Under the pieces are notes generated by a model, which saw nothing but the letters and a program-made list of their open reading frames with translations, was not told the origin of the DNA and searched no databases. From assembly GCF_000400735.1 (NCBI RefSeq), contig NZ_KE007365.1:1-55352 (forward strand): DNA of 55,352 nucleotides, given 5' to 3'. Source of the DNA: Acinetobacter tandoii DSM 14970 = CIP 107469. Lineage in GTDB: Bacteria; Pseudomonadota; Gammaproteobacteria; Pseudomonadales; Moraxellaceae. Within the stretch, counting starts at the first letter, position 1; each line of letters starts with the position of its first letter. Shown in pieces: positions 17,472 to 25,367 of the stretch. Both the position numbers and the translations under genes were made by a program.

Positions 17472-18572
17472 ATGTCCACGTTGACAAAACTAAAACAGCG
17501 GATCGCCAGTCAGAAAGTCCAACTCAAAAACTTATCTACGCGCGTCTTCAAACAACATTCGCTTATTCTGTCTGAAAGTACGCCCTACGAAATTATCGCA
17601 AGCAATGATTATGCTAAAGTACGTTACTACCCAGCCGTCTCAAAACGTTATCTCGAACCCTTAGTTTTTGTAGCACCTTTTGCCATTAATATGGCCATTT
17701 ACGATTTGTTTCCTTATCGCTCTTTAGTGAAGTATTTTCAAAATCAAGGTTTTGATGTGTATTTAGTGGAATGGAAGCACTTTCGTTTTCGTGATCGACA
17801 TATTCACTTTCTCACGATCGTTGATTATACACTCCCAGACTGCATTCATAAAATACGCCAACATGCTCAGTCTGAACAAATTTCACTGCATGGCTGGAGT
17901 ATGGCAGGCATTTTTGTTTTACTTTATAGCGCCCTACAGCACCCTAATTTTGTCAAAAACTTAATTGTTCTGGGTAGCCCTATTGATAGTTATGCTTCTG
18001 GATTCATTGGTAAAGTGAATCAAAATATGTATCGACTTGTTCAAAAAAATACAACGCTCAATCAATTCTTGTTTTCGACCAATATTCCAAAAAAATTTAC
18101 CCATACATCGGGTCGTTTAAATTCAATTGGTTTTAAAATTCTAGATCCTAAAGGCTGGTATGCAAGCTATAAAACCCTTTTGAACAACTTAGATGATTTG
18201 GAAACCATCAGTGAAAATGCCACGATTAGCCAGTTTCTCAATAATATGATTGATTATCCTGGTGGCATCAACCAAGACATGATTTTTAAAATTTGGCTAA
18301 AAAATGAACTCAAACATGGTGTTATTCAGCTTGAAGATAAACAAATCAAATTAAATTCCATCACCTCATCCTTGTTTATTGGCGCTGGTCAGACCGACCA
18401 ACTTGTTACTGAAGACTCAATAAAGCCATTATGTGAATTGACAAACAGCCAAGATGTCACGTTTACTCTTATCCCCGGAGGACATTTGGGTTTAATGTCA
18501 AATAAGGCAAGCGCTGAACAATTTTGGCCCAAACTCACCTCTTGGCTAGAACAAAGATCGACAAAGATATAA
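17472..18572 (+). CDS. PhaC-like alpha/beta hydrolase with a serine nucleophile
   Basis: 366 residues, cytoplasmic. The fold and the blocks EPLVFVAPFAINMAIYDLFP, FDVYLVEWKHFRFRDRHIHF and VKNLIVLGSPIDSY resemble polyhydroxyalkanoate synthases. The nucleophile motif is HGWSMAG with Ser143, where PHA synthases have Cys. Asp309 (GAGQTDQLVT) and His338 (GGHLGLM) complete the triad. It may therefore be a hydrolase or acyltransferase acting on hydroxyacyl esters rather than a polymerase. It is followed 10 bp later by a 3-hydroxyisobutyrate-dehydrogenase-family gene, which suggests a joint role in hydroxy-acid metabolism. The exact reaction is not known. Confidence 0.75.
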   Translation: MSTLTKLKQRIASQKVQLKNLSTRVFKQHSLILSESTPYEIIASNDYAKVRYYPAVSKRYLEPLVFVAPFAINMAIYDLFPYRSLVKYFQNQGFDVYLVEWKHFRFRDRHIHFLTIVDYTLPDCIHKIRQHAQSEQISLHGWSMAGIFVLLYSALQHPNFVKNLIVLGSPIDSYASGFIGKVNQNMYRLVQKNTTLNQFLFSTNIPKKFTHTSGRLNSIGFKILDPKGWYASYKTLLNNLDDLETISENATISQFLNNMIDYPGGINQDMIFKIWLKNELKHGVIQLEDKQIKLNSITSSLFIGAGQTDQLVTEDSIKPLCELTNSQDVTFTLIPGGHLGLMSNKASAEQFWPKLTSWLEQRSTKI

Positions 18573-18582
18573 AGGAAAAATC

Positions 18583-19455
18583 ATGATTCATTCAGTTGCT
18601 TTTATCGGTTTAGGTGCTATGGGTTATCGTATGGCGGCCCATCTCCCTAAACATTTTGAAACCGTGTTTGTTTGGAATCGTAATTTTTCCAAAGCCGAAC
18701 AACATGCAGCTGAATATGGAACCCTTGCTGTCTCTTTACAAGATGCAGTTCAAGCAGACATCATTTTTTCTTGCCTTCCAACGAGCCAAGATGTTGAAGC
18801 GCTTATTTCTGGATTGGAATTAAAAGCAGGCAGTATCTGGATTGATTGCACAAGTGGTGTACCAGAGTCTGCTAAAAATCTGGCAGAAGCTTTACAAACA
18901 CAACAAGTGAATTTCTTAGATGCTCCTGTAAGTGGTCAAACGATTGGCGCTGAAAATGCCACACTAACCGTCATGGTAGGTGGTGATGCAGAAGCGTTCG
19001 AAAAAGCACTTCCTGCCTTGCAAGCGATTGGAAAACTCATTAAGCATGTGGGTAACTCAGGTGCAGGTTTCGCTGTGAAAGCGGTGAACAACATGCTTCT
19101 TGCGGTCAATCTTTGCTCAGTAGCCGAAGGCTTTACCACTTTAAAAGCACATGGTGTAAATTTGGGTGAAGCACTAGATTGCATTAATGCCTCTAGTGGT
19201 AAAAGTGGAGTGACGGAGACCGTATTACCGCAACGTGTTTTAAACCGTAGTTTCCCTCTTACCTTTGCTTTACCGTTATTGGCAAAGGATACTGGAATAG
19301 CATTAGATTTAGTCCGTGATGCTAAACTTTCAGCACCTGTAATTGCATTGACACAAAGTCTCATACAAGCAGCAAGTGATCTTTCGCCTGCAGAAAGTGA
19401 TTTTTCTAGTGCAGTAAAATTATATGAATCTTGGAGCAAAATTACGTTGGAATGA
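18583..19455 (+). CDS. 3-hydroxyisobutyrate dehydrogenase-family oxidoreductase
   Basis: 290 residues with an AAAGGA ribosome site. The N-terminal Rossmann fold starts GLGAMGYRMAAHL. The substrate-binding signature DAPVSGQTIGAENATLTVMVGG and the catalytic Lys in GAGFAVKAVNNMLLAVN place it in the beta-hydroxyacid dehydrogenase group (3-hydroxyisobutyrate, tartronate semialdehyde and similar substrates). The exact substrate cannot be told. It is probably cotranscribed with the upstream PhaC-like gene and ends at a bidirectional terminator. Confidence 0.85.
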   Translation: MIHSVAFIGLGAMGYRMAAHLPKHFETVFVWNRNFSKAEQHAAEYGTLAVSLQDAVQADIIFSCLPTSQDVEALISGLELKAGSIWIDCTSGVPESAKNLAEALQTQQVNFLDAPVSGQTIGAENATLTVMVGGDAEAFEKALPALQAIGKLIKHVGNSGAGFAVKAVNNMLLAVNLCSVAEGFTTLKAHGVNLGEALDCINASSGKSGVTETVLPQRVLNRSFPLTFALPLLAKDTGIALDLVRDAKLSAPVIALTQSLIQAASDLSPAESDFSSAVKLYESWSKITLE

Positions 19456-19494
19456 TTTGTTTTTTTATAATCAAAAGTTTATTTCAAATTTAAT

Positions 19495-19530
19495 AAAAAA
19501 AACCCTACTTAATATAGTGGGGGTTTTTTA
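19495..19530. terminator. Bidirectional terminator
   Basis: AAACCCTAC and GTGGGGGTTT arms flank a TTAATATA loop, with an A-run on the left and TTTTTT on the right. It separates the dehydrogenase gene from the convergent small gene at 19.6-20.0 kb. Confidence 0.85.
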
Positions 19531-19585
19531 TTTTAATAATTTTAACAAAATCAGACATAACCCAATTGGCGAATACCGCAATCTT

Positions 19586-20002
19586 TTAATCAAATAATTT
19601 TGACCAATTGGTCGCCAGATACTGTTCATTCTTTTCTACCACAACTCCAGAGGTTGTAATTCTCATATTTTCAGCCGTGATAATCAATTCTGGTACAGTT
19701 TTGTTAAATTCAAAAACAAATTGATACTTATCATTTCCTAGATCTTTAACTTCGTAATCAATTATGTAAAATTGCCCGCAACTTAAATCATTCGTAATAC
19801 TGAATTTATCAATCGAAGCATTTTCAAAAGTCACCAAAGCTTTCTCAAGCGAATATTGTTCCAATTCACAATCAAAATCAGAAAAGATATGGACATATAA
19901 AATAACATCGAATTTCCATAATTCTGGATTCCAATCAAGTAAGAATCCATACAATCTGGCATCATGTAAAGCCCCAAGATATTTATAAAAATTTTCAATC
20001 AT
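19586..20002 (-). CDS. Small soluble protein of unknown function
   Basis: 138 residues from the ATG with a GGGGAA ribosome site; 12 further in-frame residues upstream are less likely. There is no signal peptide or membrane helix. The sequence is acidic and rich in Phe, Tyr and Ile, with an N-terminal NFYKYLGALHDARLYGFLLDW and a beta-rich rest. It stands alone, flanked by terminator-like and AT-rich DNA. Proteins with a short helix plus an LHDA-type motif occur among immunity-like and hypothetical families, but I cannot assign it. The composition is a little more AT-rich than that of its neighbours, so recent acquisition is possible. Confidence 0.55.
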   Translation of the reverse strand: MIENFYKYLGALHDARLYGFLLDWNPELWKFDVILYVHIFSDFDCELEQYSLEKALVTFENASIDKFSITNDLSCGQFYIIDYEVKDLGNDKYQFVFEFNKTVPELIITAENMRITTSGVVVEKNEQYLATNWSKLFD

Positions 20003-20252
20003 GTCATTCCCCATAACAAATTCAAAAAAGTCCAACATAACGTTGAACTAGAGACAATAACAATTAAAGTTAAATGAGTTAAATTTTTATTATCAATTTA
20101 ACTTTATAAAATTATTGATATATATAACTTTTGCCTATCATGTTGAGCAAAAGTACGTTAGAGTAATTTATTGCCATTGAAGATGACAAATTAAACCCAA
20201 TATTGTAATAAGGTATTAAACATATACTGTTACAAACCGTGAGGAAACTCTT

Positions 20253-20522
20253 ATGAGTAAGTTGCTTATTGCTTGTCTTGCTGGTCTATCTACCCTTATT
20301 GGTGCAAATACTTTGGCTGCTACGCCAGAGCAAGAGTGTCAAAAACTCAAGAATGATCATGATGTCATCTATGCATCTAAAGGTTTCTGTTTTAAAGACC
20401 CTGAAGCAAAAGCAAAGTTTGGTAATGACAATTGCTATACTACCAAACCTAAATTTTCAGACAAAGAGCAGCAACGTCTTGACGAAATCAAAGCTCGTCA
20501 GAAAGAATTAAATTGTAAATAA
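20253..20522 (+). CDS. Exported YARHG-domain protein
   Basis: 89 residues with a GAGGAAA ribosome site. A signal peptide (SKLLIACLAGLSTLIGANTLAA) is followed by a YARHG-like core (VIYASKGFCFKDPEAKAKF), three more cysteines and a Lys/Glu-rich C-terminal helix. YARHG is a small extracellular or periplasmic domain of unknown role. The Cys pattern (C30, C46, C61 and near C88) could give two disulfides in the periplasm. It lies 43 bp before a HIT gene on the same strand and may share its transcript. Confidence 0.75.
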   Translation: MSKLLIACLAGLSTLIGANTLAATPEQECQKLKNDHDVIYASKGFCFKDPEAKAKFGNDNCYTTKPKFSDKEQQRLDEIKARQKELNCK

Positions 20523-20565
20523 CCACCAAGCTTCTCCTTAAATGGAGACTGTTAAAGGAATAATT

Positions 20566-20985
20566 ATGGCTTACGATGATCAAAATATTTTTGCAAGAAT
20601 CCTTCGTGGAGAACTTCCTGCAATTAAAGTCTATGAAGATGATCAGGTTCTTGCTTTTATGGATATCATGCCGCAAGCTGAAGGCCACACCCTAGTCATT
20701 CCTAAAACTCCAGCTATAAGCTTACTTGATCTTCCTGCCGAAGCTGCCGCCTATACCATTCAGGTCACACAAAAAATTGCACGTGCAATAGAAAAAGCAC
20801 TGGGTGTAGATGGCATTATCTTAATGCAATTAAGTGGAGTACCTGCTGGACAAACTGTTCCACATGTCCATTTCCATCTCATTCCGACCAACGTGCATCA
20901 TTTAGGTAAGCACGCTGCACAAATGGGTGATCAAGAAAAGATTAAAGCTCAAGCTGAAAAAATTAAAGCTGCTTTAGAATCTTAA
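20566..20985 (+). CDS. HIT-family nucleotide-binding protein (HINT-like)
   Basis: 139 residues from the ATG with AAAGGAAT upstream. The protein has the HINT pattern: DDQNIFARILRGELPAIKVYEDDQVLAFMDIMPQAEGHTLVIPK, and the triad motif HVHFH with His100, His102 and His104. HINT proteins hydrolyse AMP-N bonds (phosphoramidates) or related nucleotide conjugates. It is the first of two HIT genes in the window. Confidence 0.9.
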   Translation: MAYDDQNIFARILRGELPAIKVYEDDQVLAFMDIMPQAEGHTLVIPKTPAISLLDLPAEAAAYTIQVTQKIARAIEKALGVDGIILMQLSGVPAGQTVPHVHFHLIPTNVHHLGKHAAQMGDQEKIKAQAEKIKAALES

Positions 20986-21003
20986 GTTGATAAGCTACAG
21001 ATT

Positions 21004-21029
21004 AAATGGAGCCCGTTGGCTCCATTTTT
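21004..21029 (+). terminator. Terminator of the HIT gene
   Basis: AAATGGAGCC (21004-21013) pairs perfectly with GGCTCCATTT (21018-21027) around a CGTT loop and runs into TTTTT. Confidence 0.88.
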
Positions 21030-21236
21030 CATTTAAGGTAAAAAATAAAATAAAAACTGAGCGTTATCCAATCACATCGCGTCATCAAACTGTCATTTAG
21101 TTTTCACTTTGCTGTCACAAAGTTTACAGATACTGCATAGCAAGTTGGTGAGCTATGTAACGAATTGTACAGAAGCGAGCTGAAAATAAGAGTTTGTAGG
21201 CACTTGCCATAAAAATCGTGTTTTGGAGAAATCTCA

Positions 21237-22352
21237 ATGAAAAAATTGCTACTTGCTGCAGCAGTGACAACTTTAAGCTTAAACGCAGCACAGGCAGCGC
21301 CAACATTGTACGGTAAACTAAACGTATCGATCGACAATGTTGATAACAAAAATTTTGATGGCAAGAGTGATGTAACTGAAATCAACTCTAATGCTTCTCG
21401 CTTTGGTATTAAAGGTGAAGAAAAGCTAACAGAAAAATTATCTGCAATCTATTTAGCTGAATGGGCAATCGCAACTGATGGTTCTGGTTCAGACACAGAC
21501 CTTAGCGCACGTAACCGTTTTATTGGTTTAAAAAGTGATGGTATTGGCGCATTAAAAGTAGGTAAATTTGACTCTTACTTCAAGACTGCGGCTGGTAACA
21601 ATCAAGATATCTTCAACGACCACACAATTTTAGATATCACCAATACCATGTATGGTGAAGAGCGTTCAAACAATGTCGTTGGTTTTGAATCTGACCCTAA
21701 ATTACTTGCAGGCTTATCATTCAACGTAATGTTCCAACAAGGTGAAAGTTCTTCTAGCGTAGTAGCGGGAACAACTGGCAATAATGATAAACGTGATGGT
21801 TTTGGTGATGCTGTTTCAGCTTCATTAAACTACGAAAATAAAGATTTAGGTCTAGCCCTAGCAGTTGCTGGTAACTCTGGCATTCAAGGTAAATACAATG
21901 CATATAGCTTAAAAGATATTTACTCTGATGCTTACCGTGTAACAGGTTCTTATGACTTCGCTTCAATTGGTGTGAAAGGTTTGGTACTTGGCGGTTTGTG
22001 GCAACATGCTGAACCAAAAGACGACTTAACTGCTTATGACACTGGTAAAAAAGATACAAACGGTCAAGCGATTCTAGCTAACTACAAAGGTCTAGAAGAA
22101 GATTCGTGGATTGCTGCTGTTACTTACAAAATTGGTAACACTCCTTTTGCTGTGAAAGGACAATACCAATCAGCAAAAACTGCACGTGATGGTCATGATG
22201 ATCGCACTATTGACCAGTATGGCATCGGTTTAGACTACAAAATTAACAAGCAAGCACGATTTTACGGCATCGTAGCACAACAAAAACGTGATTGGTTAAG
22301 TGATGACGACAAGCGCACTGTGATTGGTACAGGTATGGAATACAATTTCTAA
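21237..22352 (+). CDS. Outer-membrane porin (Gram-negative porin family)
   Basis: 371 residues with a GGAGAAA ribosome site. The signal peptide is MKKLLLAAAVTTLSLNAAQA. The mature chain opens with APTLYGKLNVSIDNV and continues in alternating beta strands (RFGIKGEEKL, ARNRFIGLKSDGIGALKVGKF with the porin motif). It ends in phenylalanine (VIGTGMEYNF), as outer-membrane beta-barrels do. This is a general-diffusion-type porin with 16 predicted strands; the substrate is unknown. A 207-bp gap upstream should hold its promoter, and a shared terminator follows. Confidence 0.88.
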   Translation: MKKLLLAAAVTTLSLNAAQAAPTLYGKLNVSIDNVDNKNFDGKSDVTEINSNASRFGIKGEEKLTEKLSAIYLAEWAIATDGSGSDTDLSARNRFIGLKSDGIGALKVGKFDSYFKTAAGNNQDIFNDHTILDITNTMYGEERSNNVVGFESDPKLLAGLSFNVMFQQGESSSSVVAGTTGNNDKRDGFGDAVSASLNYENKDLGLALAVAGNSGIQGKYNAYSLKDIYSDAYRVTGSYDFASIGVKGLVLGGLWQHAEPKDDLTAYDTGKKDTNGQAILANYKGLEEDSWIAAVTYKIGNTPFAVKGQYQSAKTARDGHDDRTIDQYGIGLDYKINKQARFYGIVAQQKRDWLSDDDKRTVIGTGMEYNF

Positions 22353-22368
22353 TCCTCACCAATTTTAT

Positions 22369-22394
22369 AAAAAACACGCTTAGGCGTGTTTTTT
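22369..22394. terminator. Shared terminator, porin and MetF-like gene
   Basis: The stem AAAAAACACGC (22369-22379) pairs with GCGTGTTTTTT around TTAG. It overlaps the stop codon of the convergent MetF-like gene by two bases. Confidence 0.88.
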
Positions 22395-23796
22395 ATTTAG
22401 GATTAAACCAATTCACCCAAGAACTTGTGCCGCGTAATTCTATAGGCACTGTGTCAATTAAGCGTTCTTTTAATATCGCTATTTGGTTAGTCTGCTCTGC
22501 CAAACGCGCTTTAACCGAGTGAATACATTCGCGATCTCCAAATTCACACCGGTCCAAAGTAGTTCCACCACAAGGACCATTCGCTAAGCCTTTTGGACAA
22601 GTTTCAGGGCAAATATATAAGGTGTCCGCTAGACGACATTGACCGCAACTTTCACAACCGACTACCCCATGTTTAGACAAGTATTCAGACTTTATAAGTA
22701 ATTTATTAGCAAAATACCCCGACCAAAGCTTAGGATTAAAAAGTTTGCGTCCTACGTTCCTCGCAATCTTGGAATCAAACATTGAATCATGCATAAACTG
22801 CATACTTTTATATTTGAGCATTTGCTCTGAAGACACTTTCTTTTGAAATACATCAGATTTAGGCTTAAGCTCATCACCCGATTTCAATTGATGCAGTTCA
22901 CTCCAAATCTGCATGCACTGCTCAAAACTAAAATCCTGAAAACGCTCAAGCGCCTGTTCTAATTTTTTTTGCTCTTCGGCCTTATGACAGGCAGATAAAT
23001 GCACTCCAGCAAATCCCCAAAAACGACAAATTAAAATCTGCAAAGCACAACGTGCATAAACATTTTGTTCTGCAATGACAGCATCTACACTCTGCTCGTG
23101 TTTAAGCAACTGTAAAAGATGCGGAGTTAAAACAATACCTGCAACTTTATGCTTAACCATAAATTCTGCTCGCGCCACTGTTAATGGCATGACGCAGGCA
23201 AATAAATCCAAACATGAAGGCAGTTTATTTAAATATTGCTTGGCTTCTTTTAACGCGTCCAAATCAAAGCCTAACTGCGTGACAACGTAGTCTGCCCCAG
23301 CCTGTACTTTCTTATCTAATTTAAAATATTGAGCATCGTGCTCAGCTTTTGCATATTTAAATGGATTCAGCGCCACCCCAACTTTTATTTGAGGCGCAAG
23401 CTTTTTGGCCTGCATTACAGCATTTACAGATTCTAAATAACGCGTCCGTGGCAAATTTACATCTTGACCATCTTGATGATGCTTTAACTTATCACCTGTC
23501 AGTAACAATACATTAGAATATCCTTGCTCCTGTATCGCCCGAATAAATTCATTAAAATCTGCTATGTCTCGCCCTTTACCCGAAAAATGTAAAATTTTTG
23601 GAATCTCAGCAGCATAATTTTGAGCAATTGCTAATGGCTCAGGATCATCATCACTACGTACACGATCAGCAATCGTCATGGTCACTGGGTAGCCAGCTAT
23701 GCACGATGGCACAAGTTGTGCGTGCTTAGTCGGCAAGTATTCAAGAAAAATAGAAAAAGGCTGATTTTGCAAGGAATCAGTAAGTAAAGGCATCAT
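22393..23796 (-). CDS. MetF-like protein with a cysteine-rich MTHFR C-terminal domain
   Basis: About 467 residues from the ATG pair at 23793-23796. Longer in-frame starts (ATG 23862 and TTG 23868) lack ribosome sites, so the N-terminus is open. Residues about 10-300 form the beta/alpha barrel of 5,10-methylenetetrahydrofolate reductase (ADRVRSDDDPEP, SNVLLLTGD, KVGVALNPFK, GADYVVTQLGFD). The C-terminus has cysteines C-x2-C-G-Q-C...C-P-K-G...NGPCGG...C (the MTHFR_C zinc domain). That domain is known in MetF-related proteins linked to one-carbon metabolism. Folate reduction is inferred; it may act with a partner. Confidence 0.78.
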   Translation of the reverse strand: MMPLLTDSLQNQPFSIFLEYLPTKHAQLVPSCIAGYPVTMTIADRVRSDDDPEPLAIAQNYAAEIPKILHFSGKGRDIADFNEFIRAIQEQGYSNVLLLTGDKLKHHQDGQDVNLPRTRYLESVNAVMQAKKLAPQIKVGVALNPFKYAKAEHDAQYFKLDKKVQAGADYVVTQLGFDLDALKEAKQYLNKLPSCLDLFACVMPLTVARAEFMVKHKVAGIVLTPHLLQLLKHEQSVDAVIAEQNVYARCALQILICRFWGFAGVHLSACHKAEEQKKLEQALERFQDFSFEQCMQIWSELHQLKSGDELKPKSDVFQKKVSSEQMLKYKSMQFMHDSMFDSKIARNVGRKLFNPKLWSGYFANKLLIKSEYLSKHGVVGCESCGQCRLADTLYICPETCPKGLANGPCGGTTLDRCEFGDRECIHSVKARLAEQTNQIAILKERLIDTVPIELRGTSSWVNWFNPK

Positions 23797-23875
23797 ATCA
23801 GGAAGATGTGTGACAAATGTCAAAAAAGAAAGCAGCTTATTATAAAAGATGAAAATGCTCATTGGCAAAATAAAT

Positions 23876-23913
23876 AATGAGCTTGTACAAACTTAAAAAA
23901 GTACAAACTCATT
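23876..23913 (-). terminator. Hairpin between DUF6231 gene and MetF-like gene
   Basis: The arms AATGAGCTTGTAC (23876-23888) and GTACAAACTCATT (23901-23913) pair with one mismatch, and AT-rich sequence follows on the minus strand. It may end the DUF6231 transcript. Confidence 0.45.
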
Positions 23914-23940
23914 TTTATAATTATTCCCTAAACGGAAAAA

Positions 23941-24411
23941 TTACCAGCGAAATTTATTCCAGTTCTCAGGATTCGCCCAGTATTTAGAGTTAAACCAATC
24001 TGGGACATGTTTGTAGTTTAAAATGTTGAATTGCCAGATTGCCAAATCATTACCCTGTGCTGACTTTTCAATAAGTTGGGTAAAACCAAGCGAGCGCATT
24101 AATTTATTATCTTGCTCTGTCGCGACCACAACCAACTTTTTCGCCATTAAATCACGTAGCTTCACTAAAAATTGTGCCTTGGTCACATCTGATAAGCTGC
24201 TCATCTCTAAGTTATCTAATACAACAAAACCCAAATCATACCGCTGAGTAAAAGGCAGACTTAGCAACTCAGTTACGTTAAAATAAGCCCAACGAATTGA
24301 TTGATTCTGGTCATATTGTTCTAAATTTTGGCCAATACACAATGCAGTTTGAATAGGCTGTTCCTGAGATAAATCGTCTAACATAAAAGTGATGACATTC
24401 TGTTCAGCCAT
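23941..24411 (-). CDS. DUF6231 family protein
   Basis: 156 residues from an ATG with an AAGGAT ribosome site. The first half has a methyltransferase-like look (IQTALCIGQNLEQYDQ...FNVTELLSLPFTQRYDLGFVVLDNLE). The C-terminus ends NSKYWANPENWNKFRW, the conserved tail of DUF6231. There are no membrane segments. Function unknown. It is divergent from the DUF2797 gene, with only 31 bp between the start codons, so the promoter of each must lie inside the other's 5' coding end. Confidence 0.7.
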   Translation of the reverse strand: MAEQNVITFMLDDLSQEQPIQTALCIGQNLEQYDQNQSIRWAYFNVTELLSLPFTQRYDLGFVVLDNLEMSSLSDVTKAQFLVKLRDLMAKKLVVVATEQDNKLMRSLGFTQLIEKSAQGNDLAIWQFNILNYKHVPDWFNSKYWANPENWNKFRW

Positions 24412-24442
24412 AACTGCATCCTTAATATTGAGTGAGCTTTTC

Positions 24443-25315
24443 ATGGAACTACAAGGCATTTGTCATAAAATGCAAGCAGGTCTCAAAGACCTTAGTGTAA
24501 CTGATCAACAGACTCGCAAGGCAAATGTTGAATATAAATTTATCTTAGATCGCGCAGAAATTGAGCTTCCATTCAGTTTAGGTCAAGAAATCGAGTTGGA
24601 GTGGACTGGAAATATTTACTGTGTTTCTTGTGGCAGTAAAACACCGAAGTCTTATTCTCAAGGGCATTGTTTTAAATGTTTTAAAACCAAAGCATCTTGC
24701 GACATGTGTATTATGAAACCAGAAACCTGCCACTATCATCTAGGTACATGCCGTGAAGATAGTTTCGCGCATGAAGTATGTTTTCAACCGCATATCGTTT
24801 ATTTGGCTAATTCCAGTGCATTGAAAGTCGGAATTACCCGTCTTGGACAAATGCCTACACGTTGGTTAGACCAAGGTGCTACTCAGGCTCTTCCAATTAT
24901 GAAAGTGAGTTCTCGTCGCTTATCGGGTCAACTCGAAATCATGTTTGGGACTCAAGTTGCTGATAAAACTGACTGGCGCAAACTTCTTAAAGGTCAAGCT
25001 GAACCTATCAACTTACTTGAAGTACGTGAACAACTGATAGAAGAATTTGCACCTAAAATTCAAACCATTCGTGATGAATTTAGCCAAAATCTTGAATTTA
25101 ACGAAAGCGTTGAACTTCTGGAAAATGAACAACCTCGTGAGTTCATTTATCCTGTCGAACATTACCCTGAAAAGATTAAGTCACACAATCTAGATAAGAC
25201 TCCGATCATCCGAGGGAAATTACAGGGTATTAAAGGTCAATACTTACTGCTCGATACAGGTGTGATTAACATTCGTAAATATACAGGCTATGAAATTATT
25301 CTTCGGGCTGAATAA
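24443..25315 (+). CDS. DUF2797 family zinc-ribbon protein
   Basis: 290 residues. A zinc-ribbon region (about 60-105) holds CVSCGSKTPKSYSQGHCFKCF and CDMCIMKPETCHYHLGTC. It is followed by HIVYLANSSALKVGITRLGQMPTRWLDQGA, which resembles the first strands of a GIY-YIG-like fold (a YLA...KVGIT pattern). The family is DUF2797, which has no assigned role but appears to bind zinc and perhaps nucleic acid. Translation probably starts at the ATG after GAGTGAG. It ends at a terminator shared with ppiD. Confidence 0.78.
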   Translation: MELQGICHKMQAGLKDLSVTDQQTRKANVEYKFILDRAEIELPFSLGQEIELEWTGNIYCVSCGSKTPKSYSQGHCFKCFKTKASCDMCIMKPETCHYHLGTCREDSFAHEVCFQPHIVYLANSSALKVGITRLGQMPTRWLDQGATQALPIMKVSSRRLSGQLEIMFGTQVADKTDWRKLLKGQAEPINLLEVREQLIEEFAPKIQTIRDEFSQNLEFNESVELLENEQPREFIYPVEHYPEKIKSHNLDKTPIIRGKLQGIKGQYLLLDTGVINIRKYTGYEIILRAE

Positions 25316-25327
25316 TCTTATAAGCAT

Positions 25328-25357
25328 AAAAAAACCAGCCTAGGCTGGTTTTTTTTA
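25328..25357. terminator. Shared terminator, DUF2797 and ppiD
   Basis: AACCAGCC/GGCTGGTT arms around a TA centre have A- and T-runs at the two ends, so it works in both directions between convergent genes. Confidence 0.9.
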
Positions 25358-25367
25358 TTACTGTCGT

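Noticed and set aside
18936..19439. 167-residue minus-strand frame opposite the dehydrogenase gene
   Set aside because: It is a shadow frame of a clearly coding gene on the plus strand.
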